Notes: generated by a model not told the origin, from the sequence alone. 64,000 bases of DNA from Lachnospiraceae bacterium (GCA_028696165.1 JAQVHQ010000006.1:38418-102417); one strand, 5' to 3'; shown: positions 1-8,857, numbered from the stretch's first letter. Numbers and translations: made by a program.

Positions 1-1147
1 GGGCATTCTCCACCAATGGCTGAATGGTAATCTTTGGAATCGTATACTGACACAGTTCTTCTGGAATATTTATCTCATATTTTAAGATATCCTGATAGCG
101 AACCTGTTGTATCTCCAGATAACTTCTGACATGCTGCAGTTCCTTACGGATGGAGATAATATCCTCGCCGCGATTTAGAGAAGTCCTGAAAAATTCCGAC
201 AGACTGCCAACCATGCTGACCACTTTCTTCTCGTCTCCCGCTTCTGCCAGCCATATGATGGCATCTAAAGTATTATATAAGAAATGTGGATTAATCTGGG
301 CTTGCAGAAGTTCAAATTCTGCCTTTCTAAGACGGATTTGTTCCTCCGTCACCTGTTCAAGCAGTTCATTAATCTTATCAATCATGGCATTAAGTGAATC
401 GCTGAGTGCGCAGATTTCCACACCATTTCTCACATCCGAACGCACGGACAAATCCCCCTTAGCCACCTGACTTGTCACATCACATACTTTCCGTATGGGG
501 TGGGTGATACTAAGCGGAATATAGTAAGAAAGGATGAGAATTAAAAGAGAAATTATAGCAAACACGGTCACAGTGATACGAATCATATCTAAAAAGAAAT
601 CCTGATATTCTGCACGTGCCTGCTGCAAATCTCTGATTTCATAATACAGATATTGATAGACACTCTCCTGCAAAAGTGCTGTTACAATCTGAACGTCATT
701 CTCCCAGATTTGAATATTGTCCTCGTATTTATTGCCCTCTTTCAGATTTTCTTCTATACGGTCTTTATAATTTTCCAGGTTTGCCAGATATTTCTTAACA
801 CTGTCCAACTGATCCTCATTCGTCTTTGACACGGTTAGATTCTCAAGCTTTCCGACGATACGATTGGCATTGCTTAACATCTCATCTAAACTGGATTCTT
901 CCACTGATTTATTTTCCACAATCAGAAGATAAGTCTCGTAATCGAAGTCCTTCTTAAAATCCAGACTGAATCCACTGGCCACTACAGCAGAATCAATCAT
1001 ATCATCATATTTTCTATTGCCTGTCCATAGATTGTAAAAGCAGAATATAAGAAGTGAGAGTATGGGAACCAGCAAAAGTAAGTAAGAAAGCCTGATCTTA
1101 GCAGCAAGCGTGGAATTGTTATAATACTTTACCAGCTTCTCCTTCAT
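1..1147 (-). CDS. YesM/LytS-type sensor histidine kinase (cut by window edge)
   Basis: Reading leftward from an ATG at 1147, the frame stays open to the window edge (about 382 residues). It has a membrane segment near residues 17-37, an extracellular helical domain, a second membrane segment near 186-210, a HAMP region, and the histidine box with core NPHFLYNTLD near residue 287. This layout is that of the His_kinase (YesM) family, which phosphorylates AraC-type response regulators in response to extracellular, often sugar-related, cues. The C-terminal ATPase domain lies outside the window. Its ATG overlaps the stop codon of the response regulator in an ATGA, so the two genes are translationally coupled. 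The ligand is unknown. Confidence 0.9.
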   Translation of the reverse strand, partial: MKEKLVKYYNNSTLAAKIRLSYLLLLVPILSLLIFCFYNLWTGNRKYDDMIDSAVVASGFSLDFKKDFDYETYLLIVENKSVEESSLDEMLSNANRIVGKLENLTVSKTNEDQLDSVKKYLANLENYKDRIEENLKEGNKYEDNIQIWENDVQIVTALLQESVYQYLYYEIRDLQQARAEYQDFFLDMIRITVTVFAIISLLILILSYYIPLSITHPIRKVCDVTSQVAKGDLSVRSDVRNGVEICALSDSLNAMIDKINELLEQVTEEQIRLRKAEFELLQAQINPHFLYNTLDAIIWLAEAGDEKKVVSMVGSLSEFFRTSLNRGEDIISIRKELQHVRSYLEIQQVRYQDILKYEINIPEELCQYTIPKITIQPLVENA

Positions 1148-2775
1148 TGATCTCCTCCCTCTGCTCTTCCCTCATTACGATACTGTGTAGGCGTCATATC
1201 CTGCGTCTTTTTAAATAAATAGGAGAAATAATGCGAATCCTTATATCCCACATCCCGGCTGATTTCGCTGCTCCTCTTTCCTGTGCAGCGAAGCAGTTCT
1301 TTGGCCTTATTCATCCTGTAATCTGTCAGATATCTGGTAAAAGTCTGTCCTGTATACTGACTGAATACAGTACTTAAATGGTTCGGAGAAAAATTCACAT
1401 GAGAAGCCAGAAGATTTAGGGAAATCTGATCATCCGCGTAATTATCTTCTATGTACTTCTTCACTTCATCCACCACATCCCCATATTGATTGCTGACCGC
1501 GCTTTCTCTTAATTCCAATGCCTTTGTCATAATTCTCACAATATATGCGATGGCATTCTCCTTAGTCTGAAGAGTAGATGCATTCTGGTCCGGTGATTCG
1601 ATTTCACCACGGGCAAATTGAAGACCTTCCACAAAATCGGCCACACAAAAATAGGAATCCATGGTAATATACTGGCGAAACATATGGGACTGCATTGCGT
1701 TGGTATCAAGCGCATTGAAAAATTCTTCTATAAAATAAACGACTTCCTCTTTATCTCCCGTCTTTAGAAATTCCCGCATTCTTCCATTATCAATCTGCTT
1801 TGGATTTACATTGCCAAGGCTAAACTCACTTTTATCCAGATAGGCCCTTTGAACGATTTCCGTACTGTTTAAGATATGACACCCCTGTACCAGATAGCGG
1901 TGTGCGAAAGCATGATTAGCCGCCTCAAAAGAACTTGGCAGTTCTCTCAGACGATTGACCGGCACACCTATACCACCAAAATAATATATATTCTCATATT
2001 CTTCCCAGATTGATTTTAACTGGTGAAGATGAGCATTCTGAATCATTTCCAATTCTTCCTTAGAATCAGCTTTAAACAGAAGTGCCTTTCCCTCCAGATT
2101 TCGATCAAAATATATAACTTTAGATTCATCTGCAATAGCGCCGATTTTTTCTTCTATCTCAAGCAAAGTATTGGAATATTCATCCCGGGTCTGATTGCGA
2201 AAGCGCATCTTAATCAGGACGATATTATGCCACATGGAGGATAAATTAATATGCAGTTTATCTGCCATCTCCAGCAATTCCACCAGCGATTTCGCACCGG
2301 TAACCAGATATTGGAAAAGCTCTTTTTTCTCTTTTAAGAGATTCTCCTCCATCTCCTTTTTATATCGTTCCCGAAGTTCCCGTTCTTTACGCTTTTCCAT
2401 AATTTTATCGGCTAATCCATCCACCTCTTTTAACAATTCTTCACTGTTAATCGGTTTTGTCAGGTATTCCGCCACACCGACACGTATAGCTTCCTTCGCA
2501 TATTCAAATTCCGCATATCCCGTCAATATGATAATCTCAATCCACGGCATCTCCTTTTTAATCAGCTTGCTTAAAACCAGCCCATCCATGAAGGGCATAC
2601 GAATATCTGTTATGACAATATCCGGCTTTAACTTCTGAATCATGGAAAATGCCAGTTCTCCATCCCCAGCCTCTCCACAGAAATCATACCCGTGTTCCTG
2701 CCATTTTATATTATTTTTGATTCCCTCCCGCACAACGAACTCATCTTCAACCAAAAACACCTTCAACTTTTCCAT
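1144..2775 (-). CDS. YesN-type response regulator, receiver plus AraC-family HTH
   Basis: This protein of about 543 residues has an N-terminal receiver domain starting at KVFLVEDE, with the phosphoacceptor Asp in the DIVITDIRMP stretch. A long middle region follows, then an AraC/XylS double helix-turn-helix over roughly the last 100 residues (ISLNLLASHVNFSPNHLS, then DVGYKDSHYFSYLFKK). I chose the ATG at 2775 because the receiver fold begins directly after it; a GTG at 2820 would add 15 residues. It overlaps the downstream kinase by 4 bp, so the pair forms one operon. Targets are probably transport or glycan genes beyond the left edge, but nothing here proves that. Just upstream the sequence changes to the RHS-derived island. 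Confidence 0.92.
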   Translation of the reverse strand: MEKLKVFLVEDEFVVREGIKNNIKWQEHGYDFCGEAGDGELAFSMIQKLKPDIVITDIRMPFMDGLVLSKLIKKEMPWIEIIILTGYAEFEYAKEAIRVGVAEYLTKPINSEELLKEVDGLADKIMEKRKERELRERYKKEMEENLLKEKKELFQYLVTGAKSLVELLEMADKLHINLSSMWHNIVLIKMRFRNQTRDEYSNTLLEIEEKIGAIADESKVIYFDRNLEGKALLFKADSKEELEMIQNAHLHQLKSIWEEYENIYYFGGIGVPVNRLRELPSSFEAANHAFAHRYLVQGCHILNSTEIVQRAYLDKSEFSLGNVNPKQIDNGRMREFLKTGDKEEVVYFIEEFFNALDTNAMQSHMFRQYITMDSYFCVADFVEGLQFARGEIESPDQNASTLQTKENAIAYIVRIMTKALELRESAVSNQYGDVVDEVKKYIEDNYADDQISLNLLASHVNFSPNHLSTVFSQYTGQTFTRYLTDYRMNKAKELLRCTGKRSSEISRDVGYKDSHYFSYLFKKTQDMTPTQYRNEGRAEGGDQ

Positions 2776-2827
2776 GTAAACCTGCCCTCTCATTTTGTCA
2801 ATTATGACGCTATCTACCACCTGGTTT

Positions 2828-3502
2828 CTATGAAATATACTTTACCTTACATATCTCATATACTTTACCTTCTTGATTTTTGTATATACTTATTTCTTTT
2901 GTAAGCAGCACATCATAAATAACACTATCGTCTTTCATACAAATAATCCCATACGTTTTTCTTCCCTTTGAGTATGTACTTACAATCTTTCCTGTACCTA
3001 ATAATTGTGGATATTCCTCATCCTCGGATAACTCAAAAAAATATTTAAAATTAAATCTATTTAAGCGTTTATAACGTAGAATAAATGCCTTTCTATGTCC
3101 AATCATTCCCATAGTTATATCACAAACACCAGTAATAATACAATAAAATAATGATACGCCAAGCGCAATATCAGGCTTTCCTATTGACACTATAAACCAA
3201 TAAAAAGCAGACGCTATCACATATCCCCAAAGACACAAATGTGCACTAATATAAAGTTCCTTTGGCAATTCTTTTATCTCATGATTATCGTATTTAAACA
3301 TCCATTTAAATTTACGAATTTTAACACGTTCACTAATTGGGCGATCCGTCCATAAATGGTTACTTTCATACATTTTAGGAAATGTATTATCAAAAAAAAG
3401 GAACACTTCCACTGCCATTATTATCCAATTTCCAATAATATAATTTTTTTTCCAATAGAAAAACAGCATTAAAATTATTGCATACACAGATTTTTTGTAC
3501 AT
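2828..3502 (-). CDS. Hypothetical membrane protein, candidate RHS immunity protein
   Basis: I do not recognise a family. The protein has about 224 residues, with hydrophobic segments near the N-terminus (VYAIILMLFFYW and a second soon after) and two in the middle (CLWGYVIASAFYWFIV, LGVSLFYCIITGVCDI), and a charged C-terminal half. An ATG at 3502 is preceded by AAAGGA with 9-nt spacing. An upstream in-frame ATG at 3520 would place that AAAGGA inside the gene, so 3502 is preferred. The gene is AT-rich, unlike the chromosome to the right, and sits at the end of the RHS island just before the two-component operon. A membrane immunity role is inferred from position only. Confidence 0.55.
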   Translation of the reverse strand: MYKKSVYAIILMLFFYWKKNYIIGNWIIMAVEVFLFFDNTFPKMYESNHLWTDRPISERVKIRKFKWMFKYDNHEIKELPKELYISAHLCLWGYVIASAFYWFIVSIGKPDIALGVSLFYCIITGVCDITMGMIGHRKAFILRYKRLNRFNFKYFFELSEDEEYPQLLGTGKIVSTYSKGRKTYGIICMKDDSVIYDVLLTKEISIYKNQEGKVYEICKVKYIS

Positions 3503-3520
3503 ACCGTATAATCCTTTCAT

Positions 3521-3660
3521 ATTATGATCTACTGAACAATAAACAATCTTGAATTGTATCCAAAGGAGCTTTCCCCGATTTAATACTTTTTTCTATTAAA
3601 TTAAAAGTTGTATAGCAATCATATTTTCCCTTCAAATCCTTCTATCGCTGTCATTTGATT
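3521..3660 (-). pseudogene. Remnant of a small protein with SIKSGKAPL motif
   Basis: On the minus strand a short frame opens as MTAIEGFEGK. After one base of frameshift it continues as KYDCYTTFNLIEKSIKSGKA, then PLDTIQDCLL, and stops. The LIE-x-SIKSGKAPL core recurs at 6675-6770 in the same relative position, just upstream of another island gene. Two independent copies of the peptide indicate decayed remnants of one family rather than chance. Its function is unknown; it may be the tail of an immunity or toxin gene. Confidence 0.45.
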
Positions 3661-3713
3661 AATGTATGACATGTTTTTTTGTCCTATATTTATTTCAAGA
3701 TTTTAATACGACC

Positions 3714-4013
3714 TTATTTCTTTATGAGTAGAAATCTTGGCGGCGGTCCAAACATCTGCTCGCCTCGATAATATGCAACTCCATTTCCAAGGTATACAAT
3801 AGCAGTCTCTGATTCTAGTACAACTCTTGTTAAAGCATCTTCCATCATTAATGAACCAATGTAGGTTTCTCCCATAAAATACACCTTATCATCTGAATTT
3901 CCACTTACTTTTCTAAGATATTTTTCCAATTCCTCCACTCCCATGTATTCCATCTGATGCATATATTCTTGAATAAAATAATTTGGCACATCAAAGTTTT
4001 TCATCATAACCAT
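3714..4013 (-). CDS. Hypothetical 99-aa protein in RHS island
   Basis: This small protein has no membrane segment or family I recognise. It starts VMMKNFDVPNYF and ends GPPPRFLLIKK. The ATG at 4013 has AAAGGA six nucleotides upstream; a second ATG three codons in is equally usable. It lies directly downstream of the decayed RHS scrap at 4190-4412, where immunity genes normally sit, so it may be an orphan immunity gene whose toxin tip was lost. That is inference from position. Confidence 0.5.
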   Translation of the reverse strand: MVMMKNFDVPNYFIQEYMHQMEYMGVEELEKYLRKVSGNSDDKVYFMGETYIGSLMMEDALTRVVLESETAIVYLGNGVAYYRGEQMFGPPPRFLLIKK

Positions 4014-4189
4014 CTCTCGTCCTTTTGCTTTTCAATTCCCAAATTATTCTTTCTCTTTTATATTTCACTACGAATAAATTAACTATTTCTATTTCTATTT
4101 CATTCATTATTCTCATCTTCTTTCATTTTTTAGTATACTAATATATAGATGATTGAATTTCAGATACTTAACCAGGAAAAAATCTCGTT

Positions 4190-4412
4190 CTGTACTGGAC
4201 CGTATTTCTGTTTCCGCCCTTACTCTGTGTACTGTCCGACATGCTTATCTGGCGGTCTCAGCTGTTATACTGATAGCTTACCACCTGGTTTCCCCCGCTG
4301 TCAATCAGTCCTGTGCTATCCTGCTGCCATTATGAATGTCATAGTAGTCCTCTCTGTTTAATCTCATGGAGAACATACTCCCATCTGCATCTCACAACAA
4401 TAGTAATCTGTG
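4190..4412 (-). pseudogene. Decayed fragment of RHS core
   Basis: The minus strand here matches the RHS core that is intact at about 11940-12150 (the region encoding NRVVSYQYDSWG and the MTDSTQSKAG junction). It carries substitutions, small deletions and no continuous frame. The match is near-exact with 8833-9030, so both scraps share one origin. No toxin tip follows it. It marks a former RHS 3' end and the left end of the large direct repeat. Confidence 0.75.
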
Positions 4413-4423
4413 TACCCTCCCAT

Positions 4424-4452
4424 TAAAAAAGCAGGCACCTTCAGATGCCTGC
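4424..4452 (-). terminator. Intrinsic terminator after endolysin copy A
   Basis: The stem is GCAGGCA / TGCCTGC with an 8-nt loop, followed on the minus strand by six T. It begins 13 bp after the endolysin stop. Confidence 0.85.
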
Positions 4453-4465
4453 CTGCATATTTCTT

Positions 4466-5464
4466 TTATGAAAATAATGCTCCCCAGCTTTCTTTTCCAA
4501 TCACACCATCTACTTTCAGTCCTTTATCCTGCTGGAATGAAATGACTGCGGCCCTCATCATCTCCCCGAACTGCGCATCAATATTCCCCCTGTAATACCC
4601 TTTTCCTGCAAGAATACCCTCTGCCAGTGCTGTAAAAGTTCCACCATCTCCACTTCTTGTGACTGCTTTCTGTGCAGCCTTCATGGACTTTTCTCCGAAA
4701 TTTGTATTCCCTGGATTCAGGTCATACTTGTACTTCCGGTTACATACATCCTTCCATACTGCCAGCGCACCATTCCGGGTCTTTTTCCCATACTGGTTAT
4801 CTTCCTCAAGAAGCCCATTACAGTATGTCTCCAGTATCTGCGGATACCAGATATTCAGCCATTTCTGGAAAGACTCTACTTTTCCATGTCCCATTCCCCG
4901 GGATGCTGTGGCTGGCTTGGTGGGTGTGGCTGCTGTATCTTTATCCTCATAATCCATGATACAGTAGCCTTTGATAGACGAATCCTTCAACCCATAATCC
5001 TTCTCTTTTACCGTTCCTCCGTTTCTGTCTCCATAGAGAGCGGAGGTGTTTCCCTCATTAGTATAGATTCTCCCATTTCCAATCTGCACGACTCTTCCAA
5101 TGTGTGAATGTTTAAATATCACCAGGCATCCCCTCTGTGGTTTTGAGGAAACCCTGCCTGCCTTTGAAAATGCATCATAGATGGCAAAGCAGTTATATCC
5201 CTGATAATCTCTTCTTGTCATGTGAAAGTTGTTCAATGCACCTTCCACGCCAAATATCTGTGCCTCCAGCCAGAACTGGTAGGTGGCACACCAGGGCTGC
5301 GCCTGACAGCCATTTAATCCCCAGCGTTCTACGTCTCTGGAATATCTGGTATAGTTTCCATATCCTGCATTCTTTTTAAAATCATCCAGATATGAAGCAC
5401 TGTTCTTTTCCTGGTAGCCGGTCTGGCTTTTTGCCAGATCCAGCAGCTTCTGCATACTTCCCAT
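4466..5464 (-). CDS. CHAP-like peptidoglycan hydrolase (endolysin), copy A
   Basis: The 332-residue protein has an N-terminal catalytic domain (about 1-170) and a C-terminal peptidoglycan-binding region (about 190-332, ending in the PG_binding_1 signature VDGVIGKESWGAL). The catalytic domain carries QPWCATYQFW, a typical Cys site of NlpC/CHAP hydrolases, and a later SHIGRVV that may supply the His. There is no signal peptide, so export would depend on the adjacent holin. The ATG at 5464 follows the holin stop by one base, with AGGAGG 9 nt upstream. The protein is identical to that of 9082-10080. The domain assignment is by motif; NlpC/P60 versus CHAP is not settled. Confidence 0.88.
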   Translation of the reverse strand: MGSMQKLLDLAKSQTGYQEKNSASYLDDFKKNAGYGNYTRYSRDVERWGLNGCQAQPWCATYQFWLEAQIFGVEGALNNFHMTRRDYQGYNCFAIYDAFSKAGRVSSKPQRGCLVIFKHSHIGRVVQIGNGRIYTNEGNTSALYGDRNGGTVKEKDYGLKDSSIKGYCIMDYEDKDTAATPTKPATASRGMGHGKVESFQKWLNIWYPQILETYCNGLLEEDNQYGKKTRNGALAVWKDVCNRKYKYDLNPGNTNFGEKSMKAAQKAVTRSGDGGTFTALAEGILAGKGYYRGNIDAQFGEMMRAAVISFQQDKGLKVDGVIGKESWGALFS

Positions 5465-5465
5465 A

Positions 5466-5891
5466 TCATTTTCCCTCCTTTCCCGCACTTAGACTCAGTG
5501 CATCGATTCCTTTCCTTATTCCATCCGGCAGCGGCAGTCCCATAAGTCCTGCATTCTCCACGATGGATAATGATTCGTTCACTATAAATCCTATGCACAC
5601 GGCATCCCGAATATATTGCGTCTGCATCAGAAGATCCAGCCTTGCCGCAATGAGCACGTACAATAGCGTCATGGCCTTTCTGCACAGCCCTTTCCAGCCC
5701 GCATGGCTTTCCAGCGCACCACTGGCTGATTTCGGACTTTTCTTAAATACTCCCGGCAGGAGAATTCCTCCTGTAAACCAATCGATAGCCATAAACAGAA
5801 CCAGTGTCTGTAAGGCTGTGTCCCAGCCTCCGAAAAGAGATGCTGCAGTGCTTCCCATGAGGCCTGTTCCTATGATTATTTTTTGTTTCAT
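5466..5891 (-). CDS. Phage-type holin (holin_4 / TcdE-like), copy A
   Basis: This 141-residue membrane protein has hydrophobic segments around LQTLVLFMAIDWFTGGILL and AMTLLYVLIAARLDLLM. It matches the toxin secretion/phage lysis holin family, which forms membrane lesions that let endolysins, and in Clostridioides the large toxins, leave the cell. The start at ATG 5891 follows an AGGTG site, and the gene is coupled to the endolysin (stop and start one base apart). A terminator hairpin ends only about 40 bp upstream of the start codon, so read-through from upstream genes should be limited. There are no phage structural genes nearby. Confidence 0.85.
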   Translation of the reverse strand: MKQKIIIGTGLMGSTAASLFGGWDTALQTLVLFMAIDWFTGGILLPGVFKKSPKSASGALESHAGWKGLCRKAMTLLYVLIAARLDLLMQTQYIRDAVCIGFIVNESLSIVENAGLMGLPLPDGIRKGIDALSLSAGKEGK

Positions 5892-5927
5892 TTTATTTTC
5901 ACCTCGCTTTCTTCTTAAAAATGGGTA

Positions 5928-5967
5928 CAAAAAAGGAAGTGGAACGGGTGGCGATTGTTCCACTTCC
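5928..5967 (-). terminator. Intrinsic terminator just upstream of holin copy A
   Basis: An 11-bp perfect stem (GGAAGTGGAAC / GTTCCACTTCC) is followed on the minus strand by a T-run. It separates the 199-aa gene from the holin-endolysin pair. Half of it lies inside the direct repeat; the other arm is outside, yet is conserved in both copies with different loops. Confidence 0.85.
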
Positions 5968-6029
5968 TCTTTTCATAACTTTACTAATAATCTATTATTT
6001 TCAAAAATAAATGTATGGCTTGCAAATAA

Positions 6030-6629
6030 TCACACAATATTGCGTATTTGTGCTGCATATTTAATTCCTTTTACATTTTTTAATTCTTTTTTTATTTCTT
6101 GTGGGGTTATCGGATTTTTAGCAATCGCCATCAATATATATGGATTTTGGAGATTTTTTTGATATGTATTTTTAATAAAATCAACATCTATACACTTTAC
6201 TAACTCCATACCAAATTCTACATTTCTCGCAATTTTACTTATTTTCATGCTGTTAGACCTTTTGCAAAAATTTATCAAACATTTTTTCTTTTCCAAATTA
6301 TTTGTATTGCATTCCATCAAGTATATAAGTGTTCCCTCATCTTCCCTTTTTAACTCATATTTATATAAATATGACTCCAATACTTCTGCAGAATAATCAT
6401 CAGAAAAAAATGCTCTTTCCAACAGAGTCTCCCTTGCTTCGTCAACGTACGGAGCCAACAACTGCATTTTAGTATCATCAAACTCCATATGTCCCAACTC
6501 TATAAGAAGAATTTTAGCTCTTAATAAATAGTTAAATATCTTATCATTTATTTCAGTCTCTGGATTTGTAAAAGTTTTTAAGAGTTTTTCCCAATATTGT
6601 GTTTTTTTCTTCTTGACTCTTTTATTCAA
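6030..6629 (-). CDS. Hypothetical 199-aa protein, possibly frameshifted at its start
   Basis: The protein is helical and rich in Leu and Lys, with no family I recognise; it may be an immunity-type protein. The frame opens with TTG at 6629 (lysine-rich KRVKKKKTQ start). The best ribosome site (AAGGAG) serves an ATG at 6638 that reads only five codons before TAA and is out of frame. Either translation reinitiates at TTG, or one base was lost or gained and the gene is damaged. It lies between the SIKSGKAPL remnant and the terminator of the lysis block. Confidence 0.5.
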   Translation of the reverse strand: MNKRVKKKKTQYWEKLLKTFTNPETEINDKIFNYLLRAKILLIELGHMEFDDTKMQLLAPYVDEARETLLERAFFSDDYSAEVLESYLYKYELKREDEGTLIYLMECNTNNLEKKKCLINFCKRSNSMKISKIARNVEFGMELVKCIDVDFIKNTYQKNLQNPYILMAIAKNPITPQEIKKELKNVKGIKYAAQIRNIV

Positions 6630-6674
6630 TATGTTTCATTTATCTCCTTCTTTTTCTTGTTTTACACCTGCATT

Positions 6675-6770
6675 TTATTTTTGTTCTTCAACGAGTCTGG
6701 GATTTTCATATAAAGGTGCTTTTCCAGATTTTATACTATCTTCTATAAGGTCAATTGTAATATACTATTT
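6675..6770 (-). pseudogene. Second remnant with SIKSGKAPL motif
   Basis: The minus strand reads YITIDLIEDSIKSGKAPLYE, then NPRLVEEQK and a stop. No start codon precedes it, and an in-frame TAG sits immediately upstream. It matches the fragment at 3521-3660. The spot is directly downstream of the 362-aa gene. Confidence 0.45.
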
Positions 6771-6819
6771 TTCCATTTTTTAAATCTTTCCACCTATCGG
6801 CTTATTTCCTTTATAATCA

Positions 6820-7908
6820 CTATGATTCTTTCGTAGCAATCTTATCAAGTTTTTGTAAAAATTGTCTTCTTTCCTCTACCTCTTTTATTTGAATATCAAT
6901 TCTTTTACTTAACGTCATACATATATTCACAGTAGATCTTTTTTTTATTTCTTTTATAATTTTCTCATAAGTATGTATCCGTTTTTCTCTGATAATATGA
7001 TTAATTTCTGTACTTAGTTTCACCAAATCATCTGTTTTAAGTATGTATCGTTCCTGCAAATAATCAAAATCTTCTTTATACTCCAATAAATTAATCTTTC
7101 TAAAATAGATTTTTTTACCCACACATACATATTTTTTAGGTCGAATAATTTTAGTCTTCTCACAGTCTTTATGGTTTTTCCATACATAATCATCGAAATA
7201 TTCATAATACCCTATACCAGATGAAATACATTGGAATATCTGATGTATCTCATTCTTATCCAGATATACACACTGAATCACTTCTCGCATCTTAAATACT
7301 TCAACTCCATATTTAAGCATTTCATATTTAAGATTTCCTGTCTGTTTGTTCTTTTCTAACTTTTTTCGTTTTACACTAATACTGGAAACTCCATCATTCC
7401 ATGGATTATTAATGATTATCCATAACAAAATCCCACCTCCAAAAAGGAAGAATACCGCACCCATGTTTTCTGCTGGAAATTGATTTTGATAAGCATCTAA
7501 ATCATACCTATCCTGATACGAATAGATTTTTCTCTTATTAACATATATCGCATAAGGATAAATCACATCTTTATCATTCTCATCATACAGAAAAAATATA
7601 TTATCACCTTTTTTAATCTCAGGAGAATCGAAGTAAAACTCAACCCAGTTTGAAATATCTGTTTTAATATTACATTTTCTCCCATCTTCCAACTCAATCG
7701 TACAATAAATATTTCTTCCCCAATGTTCATACACGTCTTTTACAATTCCGTCTTCCTTTTTTAGTTCTCTTTGTTCCGGAAATGTCCATTTTGATGCGTT
7801 ATAAAAGAAAACACCCCATCCAAAGCATATAATTGCCAAAGCAAGATTTCCCTTATGCGACCATAAGTCTCTCAATATGCTTTTCATATATTTTATGTAT
7901 AGTTCCAT
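6820..7908 (-). CDS. Hypothetical membrane protein, candidate immunity protein for the orphan RHS tip
   Basis: The protein has 362 residues, with a membrane segment near 22-37 (LALAIICFGWGVFFY) and another near 150-167 (GAVFFLFGGGILLWIII). Between them lies a compact beta-rich domain resembling the DUF3592 layout, and the cytoplasmic C-terminal part is charged. The ATG at 7908 has AAGGA 5 nt upstream. It starts about 180 bp after the stop of the orphan RHS tip, on the same strand, which is the usual place of a cognate immunity gene. No family is recognised, and the immunity role is inferred. Confidence 0.6.
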   Translation of the reverse strand: MELYIKYMKSILRDLWSHKGNLALAIICFGWGVFFYNASKWTFPEQRELKKEDGIVKDVYEHWGRNIYCTIELEDGRKCNIKTDISNWVEFYFDSPEIKKGDNIFFLYDENDKDVIYPYAIYVNKRKIYSYQDRYDLDAYQNQFPAENMGAVFFLFGGGILLWIIINNPWNDGVSSISVKRKKLEKNKQTGNLKYEMLKYGVEVFKMREVIQCVYLDKNEIHQIFQCISSGIGYYEYFDDYVWKNHKDCEKTKIIRPKKYVCVGKKIYFRKINLLEYKEDFDYLQERYILKTDDLVKLSTEINHIIREKRIHTYEKIIKEIKKRSTVNICMTLSKRIDIQIKEVEERRQFLQKLDKIATKES

Positions 7909-8086
7909 ATATGTCCTTTCCTAACTAATATTATCCACTGTTTAATTTGGACATCAAATTTTATTTTCCTTATTTTTGTAACTATTCTATCTTGCCACGA
8001 ACCATAAATATTTCGTAGCAAGATATTTATGATTACCCTTTTAGTTTATTCCAATTATTATTTGAATTTCATTAAATAGATGTATC

Positions 8087-8857
8087 TTAATGACCTCTTT
8101 TTTTATATTTCCTTACTGCATATTTACTTAATCCTGCGCCTACTGTACACCATGTGTATGACGTATAACTCCTCACCAATTTTCTTATAGCTTTTTTTCG
8201 ATTCTTAGAGTTTTTTCTTAAGTATTTTCTTACAACTTTTCTAGTGTCCTTACTAATAGATTTTATTGTTTTCCTTAAACTCTTTGATATTTTATTTGCT
8301 TGAGTCCATTTGTGAACCGTTCTTCCAACATCTGCGCCATCACTATAATTAAATGCTGCTCCCACTGTAAAGCTTAATATTTTGTCAGAAATCGTCATAT
8401 TTTTATTATCAATAGTATCTGAAATAACACTTACAGTTCCTCCTACTATGCTCTGTACAATTTTTCCACATCCCGAAGCTGATACTGCACCACCCACTGC
8501 CGCAACTAAAAGTTTTTTGGGATTTATTTTGTGATCCTCCTGTGTGATTTCACCTACTGCCTCAAATGCTACTCCTAACGCCATTCCAACAATTATTTGT
8601 AGTAAAATTGCATATACGCCTTCACTATCAATCGCATTTACTGGATTATTTAAACAATATGCATAGAAGTTATATTCTATCATATGTTCCTGATTTAAAT
8701 CCAATACTTTTAAATCATCTGCACTGATAAATCTTCCTACTACCGGGTCATAATATCGGCTGTTCAGGTAATAAAGCCCTGTCTCTTCATCCAGAAAGTA
8801 CTCTCTATACCGGAACGGATTCCTGCTTCCGGCCTTACTCTGTGTGCTGTCCGTCAT
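8087..8857 (-). CDS. Orphan RHS C-terminal tip (displaced toxin module)
   Basis: The 256-residue frame starts inside RHS core sequence (MTDSTQSKAGSRNPFRYREY) and contains the end-of-core signature LYYLNSRYYDPVVGRFISAD, which precedes variable toxin tips. After it come glycine-rich hydrophobic helices (LLQIIVGMALGVAFEAVG; LLVAAVGGAVSASG) and a strongly basic tail (KVVRKYLRKNSKNRKKAIRK). The RHS shell upstream is decayed (8858-9035), so the tip cannot be delivered by its own shell. Hydrophobic plus basic composition, paired with a membrane immunity candidate, suggests membrane-damaging activity, but no known toxin fold is recognised. It could serve as a donor cassette for recombination into an intact RHS gene. 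Confidence 0.75.
   Translation of the reverse strand: MTDSTQSKAGSRNPFRYREYFLDEETGLYYLNSRYYDPVVGRFISADDLKVLDLNQEHMIEYNFYAYCLNNPVNAIDSEGVYAILLQIIVGMALGVAFEAVGEITQEDHKINPKKLLVAAVGGAVSASGCGKIVQSIVGGTVSVISDTIDNKNMTISDKILSFTVGAAFNYSDGADVGRTVHKWTQANKISKSLRKTIKSISKDTRKVVRKYLRKNSKNRKKAIRKLVRSYTSYTWCTVGAGLSKYAVRKYKKRGH

Larger units (their letters stand above)
4218..5951. repeat. Direct repeat copy A (holin-endolysin block), ~1.73 kb
   Basis: This stretch matches 8833-10566 in the same orientation. By eye I find only a handful of differences: one near 4346, a C/T at the lysin terminator, a base change plus a one-base indel at 4420-4422, a silent A/G in the holin, and a one-base indel in the holin leader. 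The endolysin protein is identical in both copies. The repeat covers the RHS scrap, terminator, endolysin, holin and the first arm of the upstream terminator, so duplication moved a complete cassette. Confidence 0.95.

Noticed and set aside
2816..2829. Short TACCACCTGGTTTC match to RHS core at the edge of the two-component operon
   Set aside because: It equals the RHS word near 4278 and 8894 and could mark a breakpoint, but 14 bases are too few to claim an RHS remnant.
4659..6162. Plus-strand open frames opposite the endolysin and holin (and the identical set at 9275-10622)
   Set aside because: Antisense shadows of intact, motif-bearing minus-strand genes.
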